DNA of 64,000 nucleotides from positions 46,576 through 110,575 of the forward strand of contig JBAYIE010000006.1 in assembly GCA_041665785.1 (NCBI GenBank), read 5' to 3'. Of this stretch, positions 8,263 through 17,100 are shown in pieces. Numbering within the stretch: the first letter of the stretch is position 1; each line of letters begins with the position of its first letter. The position numbers and the translations under genes are program-made. The notes beneath the pieces were generated by a model. That model was not told the DNA's origin. It ran no database searches and saw only the letters and a list, made by a program, of their open reading frames with translations. Source of the DNA: JBAYIE01 sp041665785 (lineage in GTDB: Bacteria; Bacteroidota; Bacteroidia; UKL13-3).

Positions 8263-8268
8263 AAAAAC

Positions 8269-9102
8269 ATGAGTACAATTAGTGCAGGTGATGTAAACAA
8301 ATTGCGCCAAATGACCGGCGCCGGAATGATGGATTGCAAAAAAGCGTTGACTGAAACCAACGGAGATTTTGAAGCCGCTGTAGATTATTTACGTAAAAAA
8401 GGTGCTAAGGTATCGGCCGCCCGTGCCGATCGCGAAGCCAAAGAAGGTGCAGTGATTGCCAAAACCACTGCCGATAAGAAAACCGGAGTGATCATTCAAC
8501 TGAGTTGCGAAACTGATTTCGTGGCCAAAAACGACGACTTCGTAAAATTCGCCCATGCCGTTGCTGATCTGGCCCTGGCCAACAAACCGGCTACCGCTGA
8601 AGAACTGAAGGCATTGCCTTTTGAAGGCCTGACCCTGGGTGATAAAATCACTGAACAGGTAGGTAAGATCGGAGAAAAAATTGACGTGGTACGTTACGAA
8701 CTGATGAATGGCGAGAATATCGTTCCTTATATCCATGGCGCTAACCGTCTGGGTGTATTGGTTTCATTAAGCAGCCAGCCTACCGATGCCAATTTTGTTG
8801 CCGGTAAAGATGTAGCCATGCAGGTGGCTGCCCTGAATCCGGTGGCTTTGGATAAAGATGATGTAGATTCAGCCGTTGTAGCCCGCGAAATCGAAATCGG
8901 AAAAGAACAGGCTCGTGCCGAAGGAAAACCGGAAGCCATGCTGGAAAAAATTGCTCAGGGTAAATTGGGTAAATTCTACAAAGAATCAACCCTCATGAAC
9001 CAGGAGTTTGTAAAAGACAATTCCAAAACCATCGCTCAAATGCTGGATGGCGTTGAGAAAGGCCTTACTGTGAAAGCCTTCAAACGCATAGCCTTAGGTT
9101 AA
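8269..9102 (+). CDS. tsf: Translation elongation factor Ts
   Basis: 277 residues, the nucleotide exchange factor for EF-Tu. The UBA-like N-terminal domain (MTGAGMMDCKKAL, ~14-26, and DYLRKKGAK) is followed by the diagnostic TDFVAKND motif around residues 83-90 and the core subdomains. The start is supported by a strong SD. A hairpin separates it from rpsB and another terminator follows it, so it may be expressed partly on its own. Confidence 0.97.
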   Translation: MSTISAGDVNKLRQMTGAGMMDCKKALTETNGDFEAAVDYLRKKGAKVSAARADREAKEGAVIAKTTADKKTGVIIQLSCETDFVAKNDDFVKFAHAVADLALANKPATAEELKALPFEGLTLGDKITEQVGKIGEKIDVVRYELMNGENIVPYIHGANRLGVLVSLSSQPTDANFVAGKDVAMQVAALNPVALDKDDVDSAVVAREIEIGKEQARAEGKPEAMLEKIAQGKLGKFYKESTLMNQEFVKDNSKTIAQMLDGVEKGLTVKAFKRIALG

Positions 9103-9120
9103 TCCAATAGTATTTTAATA

Positions 9121-9153
9121 AAAAAGCGACTCCAAATTGGGGTCGCTTTTTTT
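9121..9153 (+). terminator. Intrinsic terminator after tsf
   Basis: Stem AAAAAGCGACTCCAA / TTGGGGTCGCTTTTT with a trailing T-run, 18 bp after the tsf stop. The rest of the 141-bp gap holds a small CGCGGACTTTCAGTCCGTGAG imperfect palindrome near 9164-9185. Confidence 0.85.
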
Positions 9154-9243
9154 ATGCCCGCTCTCGCGGACTTTCAGTCCGTGAGAAGCCCTCAATAATG
9201 ATTAAGTAATAGCAATTGGTTAAGTTCTCCTAGAACCATTTAA

Positions 9244-10539
9244 CTATTCAACCACCAATTTGCGCGTTGTGGCCAGATCTCCCGCTACAATTTGCATGAA
9301 ATAAATTCCGGGCTTTATATCGTGTAAGGATACCTCATGTTTCGATGCGGCTGACTTAATTCCCCAGGTTTGAACAGACTTTCCTAACTGATCGAACAAT
9401 TCCAGTTGAACCGCTGCTGCGGTGCTCAAAAGTAAGCATACACTCTGCTGAGCAGGATTGGGAAATAATTCCATGGTTGACAGCTTAATCGATTCGTCTA
9501 CACCAATCACAGCACCCGGACCTCTGCCATAAAAACGCAAATTGTAATTGTCATTCGCTATAAGATAATCATCATTTACAAAAACAGCGCTGGTTCCTCC
9601 TGTACTCAACTTGCCGAGAAATCGCAAGTTGGATGGATTGGTAACGTCGAACAGGGCAACACCAAGTGAAGTGCCAACATAGAGTGTATCTTTATACAAA
9701 AATAATCCGGAATGACCCGATGGATCAAATCCCGGAACCTGCAGGTAATTGAATGAATCCAGCTGTGCATTGTTGTTCATATTGACAGAATAAACAAAAG
9801 CTTGTGATGATGTGCTTGAGGCAGTATAAAGTATTTTATTCGGGGCATCGTACAGCATTTGATCCGGATCACCAAACAGAGCTGTCAGGGTTGTTTTGGT
9901 AACCGTTGGAGCAGCCGAAACATCCATGATATTTACATTGTATCCATCACTCGCAATTATTTTATCAGCACTCAAACGTTGTACACTTCCGCTGTTGATC
10001 CCTGAATAACTCTTCTCCGCAATTTTTGTCAGATTGTTCAAGTCACTCAGATCGATCAGGTAATAATTGGATCCGCTATAATGCAATTTGCTTCCTTCAA
10101 TCAGAAGCGAGGCCGTCATGTATCCGATATTCTTGGTTGCAATACCATCTTTAAAGGTATTTATTTTGCGTGTCCATACCGGATTGGCCGGTGTTGACGC
10201 ATTGATAATTTGTATTCCTTTGCTTCCTATAGCATAGATATCCGAACCGCGAAACACAAAATCAGTAACACCAAACGAATCGGTTTGAATGCCCATGCGC
10301 TTCAACCGTTTAACAGAATCAATCAGAGTGATATCGTATGTATCAAAGAATCCTTTGTACGATAAATTTACATGCTGAGCACCTGCATAAATAATGTTTG
10401 GATTCGAAGGATGAGCCTTGATGACCTTCGCATACAACCCCTCACTTGAATACGAAAATGTAGCAACCGGGTGGTAGCTTTGAGCCTGCATGTTATTCAC
10501 CAGGTAAGTCAAAACAAGGAAGAAAAGAACTTTTTTCAT
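9244..10539 (-). CDS. T9SS-secreted beta-propeller (LVIVD-like) protein
   Basis: 431 residues. A signal peptide (MKKVLFFLVLTYLVNNMQAQ) is followed by about six repeated blade-like segments in which an object state is reported (VTDFVFRGSDIYAIGS, LIDLSDLNNLTKIA, LFDVTNPSNLRFLG), the style of LVIVD propellers. The last ~80 residues (FPNPAQ, DQLGKSV, KPGIYFMQI, TRKLVVE) form a type A T9SS C-terminal sorting domain, so the protein should be exported and anchored or released at the cell surface. The ATG at 10539 was chosen over one six codons upstream because it starts the signal peptide. Confidence 0.85.
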   Translation of the reverse strand: MKKVLFFLVLTYLVNNMQAQSYHPVATFSYSSEGLYAKVIKAHPSNPNIIYAGAQHVNLSYKGFFDTYDITLIDSVKRLKRMGIQTDSFGVTDFVFRGSDIYAIGSKGIQIINASTPANPVWTRKINTFKDGIATKNIGYMTASLLIEGSKLHYSGSNYYLIDLSDLNNLTKIAEKSYSGINSGSVQRLSADKIIASDGYNVNIMDVSAAPTVTKTTLTALFGDPDQMLYDAPNKILYTASSTSSQAFVYSVNMNNNAQLDSFNYLQVPGFDPSGHSGLFLYKDTLYVGTSLGVALFDVTNPSNLRFLGKLSTGGTSAVFVNDDYLIANDNYNLRFYGRGPGAVIGVDESIKLSTMELFPNPAQQSVCLLLSTAAAVQLELFDQLGKSVQTWGIKSAASKHEVSLHDIKPGIYFMQIVAGDLATTRKLVVE

Positions 10540-10554
10540 AATGTGTGTTGAAAT

Positions 10555-10562
10555 CAAATATA
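10555..10562 (-). promoter_or_regulatory. -7 box TATATTTG for the propeller gene
   Basis: Reads TATATTTG on the minus strand, 15 bp before the chosen ATG. It supports the downstream start. No convincing -33 TTTG was found. Confidence 0.45.
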
Positions 10563-10705
10563 CCCTTATTCACGACATTACATCGGGATAACAGAAAGTA
10601 GCAATCTGTAACCTGCTTAGTTCCGCCTTTTATAAGATGAACTTTTTAAACGGTTGCGATGCTGATTTGCCACTTTTATTTTGCATCAATCAAAGATTTG
10701 AATGG

Positions 10706-11428
10706 TTAACCGATAGGTATACTGCCTGCGCCTTTGCCGTTGGATATTTTTCTTAAAAATGCGGTAACCAGTTTATGCGGAACTTCCGGTGTCGAATTAT
10801 CCTGCGGTACAAAAAGTGTTGCAATAAAAAAGGGATGTTTCTCCAACTCCAGGATGCGTGCTTCGTTCATGGAATCGGTGCCTACAATTTTAAACCCGTT
10901 TGTATGCAGATGATTTTGATACTCCGGATTGAGGCCAAAATTGCAATAATATTTCTCCTTGATTTTGCCCTGCCCAAATACTTCAAAGGTTTGTGATTTT
11001 CTGTATATAAGTTCAATCTCCAGCGTTTGACCGGCTAATGAACAACTCAGTGGATTGATCACCAATTTAGAAGCATAGGGATCGTATTCGGCATGCTCAG
11101 CATCCTTTATACGCAGTACATTCCGGGCATATTCAATCACCATGTGCTGAAATCCGCCACAAGTGCCTAAGACCGGTAATTTATTTTCGCGTGCAAATTG
11201 AATAACCCTCAAAGCTCCGGCCATACTTTTATAAGGACTTCCCGGTGCAATCCAGAAACCGCTATAGGTTGATACGATCCGATCAAAATCACGCTGTGCC
11301 GTATCGGTAGGGATCCAGTCATATTGGAGTGGAATAGCAAATTTTACCATAGCATGTCCAATCGCTTCATTCGTTGCCCGGTGAGGCCTGAATCCTTCCT
11401 GAAAATCTCCTATGATGGCAAGTTTCAT
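10706..11428 (-). CDS. CTP-synthase-like class I glutamine amidotransferase domain protein
   Basis: 240 residues corresponding to the C-terminal amidotransferase half of CTP synthase, without the synthetase domain. The nucleophile elbow is LGTCGGFQHM with Cys at residue 90; the oxyanion-type APGSPY lies near residues 61-66. In CTP synthase the glutaminase His and Glu sit in a QFHPE motif; here the equivalent stretch after HPFFIATL is FVPQ, so V207 and Q209 replace them. It is therefore unlikely to be a normal glutaminase. I recall a family named CTP synthase C-terminal region-related protein that fits. Function unknown. It is monocistronic by appearance. Confidence 0.75.
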   Translation of the reverse strand: MKLAIIGDFQEGFRPHRATNEAIGHAMVKFAIPLQYDWIPTDTAQRDFDRIVSTYSGFWIAPGSPYKSMAGALRVIQFARENKLPVLGTCGGFQHMVIEYARNVLRIKDAEHAEYDPYASKLVINPLSCSLAGQTLEIELIYRKSQTFEVFGQGKIKEKYYCNFGLNPEYQNHLHTNGFKIVGTDSMNEARILELEKHPFFIATLFVPQDNSTPEVPHKLVTAFLRKISNGKGAGSIPIG

Positions 11429-11509
11429 CGTGTATGAAGTTTTAATTTGTTATTTCTCCTTCTCTCATTGTTGCACCAAATGGCACGAATACAATTGAAA
11501 CATAATTTA

Positions 11510-11956
11510 TCATTTAACTTTTCCTTTCCCCTTAACTTTTAAGATAGTCAGACCAAAAGGTGCCTTCAACTCTTTGTAATCATACATATTCAGGTATAAA
11601 GTCAGTGTATCAAAGGTATCTTCCCAGGTAACCTTGTACATATCCAGTAAAGCCATGCCATCAAATCCATGTTGGCTTTTTACCGGACAACAACTGCCCG
11701 CTCTGAAATAGCTTACTTTTTCGCCATGCGGACCAGCCAATGCATTAAAAAATCTTCGCTGGTTTAACGGACCTTCATTTTTGGATGCACCTCCCACTTC
11801 TATTGGGTTTTTCTCTGAATATCCATACGTATTATCCGTAGATATTTCAGTCAGCAAAACGGTTTGTTCGTTAAGCAGCCTTGGTTTTGCTGCATGCCGC
11901 GAAGCGGAACAGGAAAACACCATCGTCGAAATCCAGATGAAAATGAAATGCTTCAT
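11510..11956 (-). CDS. Conserved lipoprotein of unknown function
   Basis: 148 residues. The signal sequence MKHFIFIWISTMVFSC ends in a lipobox-like VFSC with Cys at 16, so it is predicted to be a membrane-anchored lipoprotein. Distinct segments are TDNTYGYSEKNPI, GPLNQRRFFNALAGPHGE and a CC pair in GSCCPVKS. Related proteins occur in many Bacteroidota and, from memory, are sometimes named as a KDO aldolase; I see no basis for that name here. The start was placed at 11956 because the upstream in-frame codons would bury the signal peptide. C-terminus is a KGKGKVK basic tail. Confidence 0.7.
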   Translation of the reverse strand: MKHFIFIWISTMVFSCSASRHAAKPRLLNEQTVLLTEISTDNTYGYSEKNPIEVGGASKNEGPLNQRRFFNALAGPHGEKVSYFRAGSCCPVKSQHGFDGMALLDMYKVTWEDTFDTLTLYLNMYDYKELKAPFGLTILKVKGKGKVK

Positions 11957-12168
11957 TAGATTTTCTTTACGAATGAGAACAAAACCAACATATCCAAAGC
12001 GATTTAACGCTTTAGTCATACTTCTCCTGAAGGGTTCTTTAAAGGTACAAAGCTTTCAGGTGAAGGCAAATTAAATTGATGGCCATTTGCAAATCTGAAT
12101 TAGAAAAATGACCATTTACGGATATTGCACCATCGTATTTAACGGTCTATTGATTACATACATTTGTA

Positions 12169-13227
12169 TTAACGCCTGCCATACATAGCCTCGTAATACT
12201 GCTGATATGTTCCATTGGTAATATCATCCAGCCAATCCTGATTGTTTAAATACCAATCTACCGTCAATTCCAATCCCTGTTCCGGTTGAACAGTCGGCTT
12301 CCAGCCCAATTCCGCAGTAATCTTTTGTGCATCGATAGCATAGCGCAAATCGTGTCCGGCACGGTCGGTTACGAAGGTGATTAATTTTTCTGCTGTCCCC
12401 GATTCGTTGTTGAACCTGGTATCCATGATCCTGCAAAGCATCCGAATCAGGTCGATATTCCGCGTTTCGTTATTTCCACCAACGTTATAGGTTTCACCAA
12501 TTCGACCGCTGTGAAAAATAAGGTCGATGGCCTGCGCATGATCTTTTACAAAAAGCCAGTCGCGTATGTTTTCGCCTTTGCCATAAACAGGCAGGGGAAT
12601 GCTTTTGCGAATATTGTGAATGCACAAGGGAATCAACTTCTCGGGAAACTGGTTGGGACCGTAGTTATTGGAACAGTGGCTCAACACAACGGGCAACCTA
12701 TACGTATTGTGATAGGCTCGTACAAAATGGTCGGATCCGGCTTTGGATGCTGAATAAGGCGATTGCGGATCGTATGGAGTGTTTTCAGAAAATAAACCAT
12801 CTGTACCTAAACTGCCATAAACTTCATCGGTTGAAACGTGATAAAAGAGTTTACCTGCATAATTTCCATTCCAGTTTTCGCGGCAAGCATTCAACAGATT
12901 TACAGTTCCGATAATATTGGTAAGCACAAAATCCATTGGACTTTCAATCGACCGGTCTACATGCGTTTCAGCTGCCAGATGAATCACACTGTCAAATGCG
13001 TGTTTTGCAAAAAGTGCATTTACCATTTCAGCATCGGTTATATCTCCTTTGATGAATTGATAATTGGACCGGCCTTCCAAATCGCTCAGGTTCTCGAGAT
13101 TACCAGCATAGGTAAGTTTATCTAAGTTGAAGATCTTCGCATCCGGGTAATTGTTCACAAACAGGCGTACCACATGCGAACCAATAAATCCGGCACCTCC
13201 CGTTATAAGTATTTTTCTATTTCCCAT
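12169..13227 (-). CDS. rfbB: dTDP-glucose 4,6-dehydratase
   Basis: 352 residues, extended SDR family. The NAD-binding GGAGFIGSHV is at residues 9-18. The signature STDEVYGSLG (~132-141) carries the catalytic Thr-Asp-Glu, and YSASKAGSDH holds the Tyr/Lys pair. NVGGNNE and RPGHD-like segments complete the dehydratase pattern. It converts dTDP-glucose to dTDP-4-keto-6-deoxyglucose for deoxysugar synthesis in surface polysaccharide. The partner genes rfbA, rfbC and rfbD are not in the window. galE lies 78 bp upstream on the same strand. Confidence 0.93.
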   Translation of the reverse strand: MGNRKILITGGAGFIGSHVVRLFVNNYPDAKIFNLDKLTYAGNLENLSDLEGRSNYQFIKGDITDAEMVNALFAKHAFDSVIHLAAETHVDRSIESPMDFVLTNIIGTVNLLNACRENWNGNYAGKLFYHVSTDEVYGSLGTDGLFSENTPYDPQSPYSASKAGSDHFVRAYHNTYRLPVVLSHCSNNYGPNQFPEKLIPLCIHNIRKSIPLPVYGKGENIRDWLFVKDHAQAIDLIFHSGRIGETYNVGGNNETRNIDLIRMLCRIMDTRFNNESGTAEKLITFVTDRAGHDLRYAIDAQKITAELGWKPTVQPEQGLELTVDWYLNNQDWLDDITNGTYQQYYEAMYGRR

Positions 13228-13305
13228 GAATGTTTTCCCTGAAATTATGGATCACTAAGTTAACGCATAAGCGGGAAATTCCTGTATGCAGGTTACAATC
13301 AATCG

Positions 13306-14328
13306 TTACCCGTTATTTCCGGCACCGGCTTGTTCCCATTTCCAGGCGCTGCGCAACATATCCTCTATGCCGTATTTGGCCTTCCAATTGAGTTCCCGTG
13401 CAGCCAGTGAGGTGTCTGCGTATACCGCACCTACATCACCTTCGCGCCTTCCGGTAAGTATATAAGGAATGGCAATCCCACTTACTTTCCCAAATGCATT
13501 GATGAGGTCGAGTACCGAATAACCAACACCGGTTCCAATATTGAAGATTTCGAATTTCTTTTTATTCTGGCCTTTTATCAGCCTTTCCAAAGCCGCAATA
13601 TGCGCTGTGGCCACGTCCACCACATGAATATAATCCCGGACGCAGGTGCCGTCAGCAGTATGATAATCACTGCCAAAAACATTCAGGTGCGCTCTTTTGC
13701 CTAAAGCGGTTTCGGTTATATACGGCACCAGATGATGGGGAGGACCGTGTTGTACTTCGCCAATCAATGCCGTTTCATGTGCCCCGATCGGATTGAAATA
13801 GCGCAAGGCTAAGGCTTCAATGGGTTTGGTTTTACTGGTATGCTCCAGAATCTCTTCGCCCATTTGCTTTGTATTGCCATAGGTAGATTCAGCTTTCTTA
13901 ACCGGCTCCATTTCAGTAACGGGCAAGGTGTTTGGATTACCATAAACCGTACACGAAGAACTGAACACAATATGTTTCACTCCATGTTCCACCATAGCCT
14001 TGAGCAGGTTGATCTGCGAAAAAAGGTTATTGTGGTAGTATTTTAATGGTTCTGCAACCGATTCATCCACCAGCAGAATTGCAGCAAAATGAATTACTGC
14101 CTTAATTTGAGGTTCGTCGCGAAACAATTGTTCCACTTCTGAAAAGTTGCATAATTCAGTTTGGTAAAATGAAGGTCGCTTTCCGGTAATCTGCTCAATG
14201 CGGTCCAGTACTTCGATGCGCGAATTCGACAGATTATCAGCAATTACAACATCGTATCCAGCCTGAATCAGCTCAACTACAGTGTGTGAACCGATATAGC
14301 CGGTACCCCCGGTAACAAGGATTTTCAT
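13306..14328 (-). CDS. galE: UDP-glucose 4-epimerase
   Basis: 340 residues. The Rossmann motif GGTGYIGSHT is at residues 7-16, the catalytic Ser in FSSSCTVYG (~121-129) and the Tyr/Lys pair in YGNTK (~150-154). The RYFNPIGAH and GTCVRDYIHV segments are typical of GalE, which interconverts UDP-glucose and UDP-galactose. It directly follows a small acidic protein gene (5 bp gap) and precedes rfbB, suggesting a nucleotide-sugar transcription unit. Confidence 0.93.
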   Translation of the reverse strand: MKILVTGGTGYIGSHTVVELIQAGYDVVIADNLSNSRIEVLDRIEQITGKRPSFYQTELCNFSEVEQLFRDEPQIKAVIHFAAILLVDESVAEPLKYYHNNLFSQINLLKAMVEHGVKHIVFSSSCTVYGNPNTLPVTEMEPVKKAESTYGNTKQMGEEILEHTSKTKPIEALALRYFNPIGAHETALIGEVQHGPPHHLVPYITETALGKRAHLNVFGSDYHTADGTCVRDYIHVVDVATAHIAALERLIKGQNKKKFEIFNIGTGVGYSVLDLINAFGKVSGIAIPYILTGRREGDVGAVYADTSLAARELNWKAKYGIEDMLRSAWKWEQAGAGNNG

Positions 14329-14333
14329 ACCAA

Positions 14334-14687
14334 TCAGGCTTGTTCAGCAGTTTCTTCCCCTTCGGTTTCTTCTTCTTCGCGGGTAGTGCCTTCCATCAGG
14401 TGACGGATATCGATTAATTCGTCTTTGTTGTACTTATTCTGGTAATCCAACAACAGATCCAGGAAATAATCCAGATTCGCTTTTCCGTCTTCTTCTTCCA
14501 GGTATAAAAAAGTATAATCGCCGTTTGCTTCAATATTCTCATAAGCCAGACGGATCATGCGTACATATCCGGGCTCATTCAGGTTGCTCTTAAACCATTC
14601 GCGCAGTGCTTTCAGCTGTTCTATCGCCTTTACTCCAACCCCTTCATTAGCCAATGTATTTTTCAGCGCTTCCAACAAGTTTTTCAT
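14334..14687 (-). CDS. Small acidic conserved protein
   Basis: 117 residues, predicted helical and cytoplasmic, with a highly acidic C-terminal tail (EEEETEGEETAEQA). Aromatic segment YVRMIRLAYENIEANGDYTF lies in the middle. I do not recognise the family. It starts 63 bp from the divergent DUF486-like gene and ends 5 bp before galE, so it is likely co-transcribed with galE and rfbB. Confidence 0.65.
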   Translation of the reverse strand: MKNLLEALKNTLANEGVGVKAIEQLKALREWFKSNLNEPGYVRMIRLAYENIEANGDYTFLYLEEEDGKANLDYFLDLLLDYQNKYNKDELIDIRHLMEGTTREEEETEGEETAEQA

Positions 14688-14750
14688 CTTTATTTGAGTT
14701 TTGTTTTGGCAACGAAACTAAACAATTTAAATATTGTAAAAAACTCAAAT

Positions 14751-15122
14751 ATGAAAGCGATCTCAACCATAGGCCTGCTGGTAGTTTCCAACCTCTTTAT
14801 GACATTTGCCTGGTATGGCCATTTACAGTTTCAGAAAATAGGCTGGTTTAAAGGTACGGGGTTGATTGGAATCATCCTGATCAGCTGGTTTATCGCCTTG
14901 CTTGAATATGCTTTTCAGGTGCCGGCCAATCGCATAGGTTTTTCAAACAACGGTGGACCTTTTTCTATGGTTGAACTCAAAACCATTCAGGAAGCTATTT
15001 CTATTTTGGTCTTTATCCTGGTCAATGTGTTCATTTTTCGTGAAGGCCCTGTTCAATGGAATCATGCCCTTGGATTTATCCTCATCATTTTGGCGGTTTA
15101 TATTATCTTTAAAAAGTGGTAA
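14751..15122 (+). CDS. DUF486/DMT-type small membrane protein
   Basis: 123 residues with four hydrophobic helices (about 5-25, 33-52, 78-96, 103-120), matching the small DUF486 proteins of the drug/metabolite transporter superfamily. The segments TFAWYGHL, EYAFQVPANRIG and ILVFILVNVFIF are what I recognise. Transport substrate unknown. The ATG at 14751 was chosen because the earlier in-frame start adds a hydrophilic stretch not seen in the family. The next gene begins 5 bp after its stop. Confidence 0.8.
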   Translation: MKAISTIGLLVVSNLFMTFAWYGHLQFQKIGWFKGTGLIGIILISWFIALLEYAFQVPANRIGFSNNGGPFSMVELKTIQEAISILVFILVNVFIFREGPVQWNHALGFILIILAVYIIFKKW

Positions 15123-15127
15123 ACAAG

Positions 15128-15730
15128 ATGCATCCCCGCGCAGCACAGGCTCTATCGGTTGTTTTTCACCCGGTTTTTGTAAACAGTTTTTCGCTTCTGC
15201 TGTTGTTTCTGCTTTTTCCTTCACTGCGGTATGGAGTACATCCGGCGATGAAAGTTTTTTACTGGTCCGTTATTTTCATTTCTACCGGAATTGTTCCCAT
15301 GGCCTGGGTAGGTGTGTCACGCCTGTTGGGCAAAATCGATTCTATCCTGTTGCCCAACAGCGACGACCGCAACCTGCCTTATATTCTTACAGCCAGTTTG
15401 TACATGCTCGATTTTTACCTGGCCGGACAATGGGGTGCTTCTTCTCTTTTCAGAGCCTATTTGCTGGCTTGCAGCAGCGTGGTTGTTTCTGTGTTAATCA
15501 TCAATCAATTTACTAAAATAAGTATCCATGCTGCCAGTTTAGGAGCTCTGGCCGCCGTTATTCACCAATCGGCATTGGTAGCGGGTTTTGATGTGCGTTA
15601 CCTGATGATTGCTGCATTGGTGATTTCAGGTTTGGTACTTTCTGCTCGTCTTTGGGCTGAATCACACACATCAACTCAAGTGTATTTAGGTTTCTTGGTT
15701 GGTTTCTTATGGATGGTACTAATGTTATAA
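15128..15730 (+). CDS. PAP2-like integral membrane protein
   Basis: 200 residues with about six membrane segments. Towards the C-terminus a KISIHAASLG segment and an ARLWAESHTSTQVYLG segment resemble the second and third motifs (Ser-x-His, Arg...His) of PAP2-type phosphatases, while the first KxxxxxxRP motif is not obvious. It could be a lipid phosphatase relative or an inactive homologue. The ATG at 15128 is preferred; an in-frame GTG at 15116 would overlap the upstream gene. It probably forms an operon with the DUF486-like gene. Confidence 0.65.
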   Translation: MHPRAAQALSVVFHPVFVNSFSLLLLFLLFPSLRYGVHPAMKVFYWSVIFISTGIVPMAWVGVSRLLGKIDSILLPNSDDRNLPYILTASLYMLDFYLAGQWGASSLFRAYLLACSSVVVSVLIINQFTKISIHAASLGALAAVIHQSALVAGFDVRYLMIAALVISGLVLSARLWAESHTSTQVYLGFLVGFLWMVLML

Positions 15731-15784
15731 CGAATTGCTGAATTTGTCCTATTGCTCAACTATATTCATTACAAAGCCCTACAG

Positions 15785-15855
15785 GAAATGCATTCTTCAT
15801 TTTTCCCGCCGCCGCTGCGCTATGGCGAGGCGAGGCATTTTTCATTCTTCATTTC
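15785..15855. repeat. Dispersed GCATTCTTCATTC-type repeat, copy 3
   Basis: TGCATTCTTCATTTTTCCCGCC, then GCCGCTGCGCTATGGCGAGG, then GCATTTTTCATTCTTCATTTC. Same orientation as the other copies. It lies in a 578-bp non-coding stretch (15731-16308) that contains only repeats. Confidence 0.65.
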
Positions 15856-15956
15856 ATGTCCCGACAGCAGGGCTAGTCAGTCTTCGTTAAAGCTACTACC
15901 GGTCAAGTTCGCTATAGCTATGGCGAGACAAGGCATTTTCTCACCTCGCGTTGTTC

Positions 15957-16022
15957 AACCGCGTTGCGGTTGTGGGGTCTTTTCTTCGCATAGAGTTATG
16001 GAGGTTGAACCGCGTTGCGGTT
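15957..16022. repeat. Double-palindrome REP-like element, copy 2
   Basis: AACCGCGTTGCGGTT at 15957-15971 and 16008-16022, 51 bp apart, with the same flanks as copy 1 (TCGCGTTGTTC before the first, GTTATGGAGGTTG before the second). Confidence 0.8.
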
Positions 16023-16134
16023 TGTCGGGGCATGATCTGAATTTAAAGGGATAACATAACGCATTAACGAATATGCGATTCATATTGCCCAACATCGTTT
16101 TGGTGAGATGAGTCAGTCTTCGCTATAGCTTCGA

Positions 16135-16290
16135 CAGAACAAATCCATCTACGATAAAGCTACGGCGAGGCAACGCATTCTTCATTCTTCCCGCCGCCGC
16201 TAAGGCTTTGGCGAGACAAGGCATTTTTCCCTCCTACGCTAATGCTACTGTGGACAATGCATTCCTCATTTTTAATTCTTCATTTTTAAT
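16135..16290. repeat. Dispersed GCATTCTTCATTC-type repeat, copies 4 and 5
   Basis: Two or three tandem imperfect units (ACGGCGAGGCAACGCATTC; CCCGCCGCCGCTAAGGC then GGCGAGACAAGGCA; GACAATGCATTCCTC) ending in TTTTTAATTCTTC about 20 bp before the enoyl-CoA hydratase start at 16309. They occupy the place where that gene's promoter should be. Confidence 0.65.
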
Positions 16291-16308
16291 TTTAATTATC
16301 TTCCCGCC

Positions 16309-17091
16309 ATGAGTTACGAAACCATTTTATATGAAGTAAACGACGGTATAGCTACCCTCACGCTGAACCGTCCGGATGTATTCAATGCCTTTAACGAACA
16401 GCAGAGTTTTGATGTGCTGGACGCATTGAAAAAAACCGAAAAAGATAAATCCATCCGTGTACTGATTATCACAGGAGCAGGCAAAGCGTTTTGTTCGGGT
16501 CAGGACCTGAAAAGTATAGCCGGAAGCCAGAATCGTTCCTTGAGCGATTCGTTGTACAAACGTTACAATCCCATGATCCGTGCATTGCGCAACATACCCA
16601 TACCGGTTATATGCAAACTCAACGGTGTGGCTGCAGGCGCCGGATGCTCGCTAGCACTGGCCTGCGATTTTATTGTAGCGTCAGAGGTTGCAACGTTAAT
16701 TGAAGTGTTTATACATGTTGGTCTGGTACTTGATTCCGGATCTTCATACTTCCTTCCGCGTATAGTTGGATCCAACCGTGCATTTGAACTCAGTACCATG
16801 GGTGGAAAAGTTTCGGCTATGCAGGCACTCGAATGGGGAATGGTAAACCGTCTAGTGAAACATGAAGAACTGGATGCAGAGACGCAAAAAATTGCAGCCT
16901 TTTATGCGCAAGCTCCTACCAAGGCAATTGCATTGATCAAAAAAATGCTGAATAAATCTTCTCACTCAGATCTCGATACCATGTTGCAGTACGAAGCCTA
17001 TTGCCAGGAAATTGCAGGTCGCAGCGATGATTACAAAGAGGGCGTTAGTGCTTTCAACGAAAAACGTAAAGCAGCATTCAAAGGTTCATAA
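16309..17091 (+). CDS. Enoyl-CoA hydratase/isomerase (PaaG-like)
   Basis: 260 residues of the crotonase superfamily. The CoA/oxyanion segments are AFCSGQDLK (~63-71) and NGVAAGAGCSLALACD (~105-120). The stretch LVLDSGSSYFLPRIVG (~141-156) with an Asp is typical of PaaG-type 1,2-epoxyphenylacetyl-CoA isomerases and of hydratases acting on related CoA esters. No other phenylacetate genes are in the window, so a general fatty-acid or aromatic CoA role cannot be separated. An SRPBCC-domain gene follows 9 bp downstream, likely in the same transcript. Confidence 0.85.
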   Translation: MSYETILYEVNDGIATLTLNRPDVFNAFNEQQSFDVLDALKKTEKDKSIRVLIITGAGKAFCSGQDLKSIAGSQNRSLSDSLYKRYNPMIRALRNIPIPVICKLNGVAAGAGCSLALACDFIVASEVATLIEVFIHVGLVLDSGSSYFLPRIVGSNRAFELSTMGGKVSAMQALEWGMVNRLVKHEELDAETQKIAAFYAQAPTKAIALIKKMLNKSSHSDLDTMLQYEAYCQEIAGRSDDYKEGVSAFNEKRKAAFKGS

Positions 17092-17100
17092 TCCAGGCGT

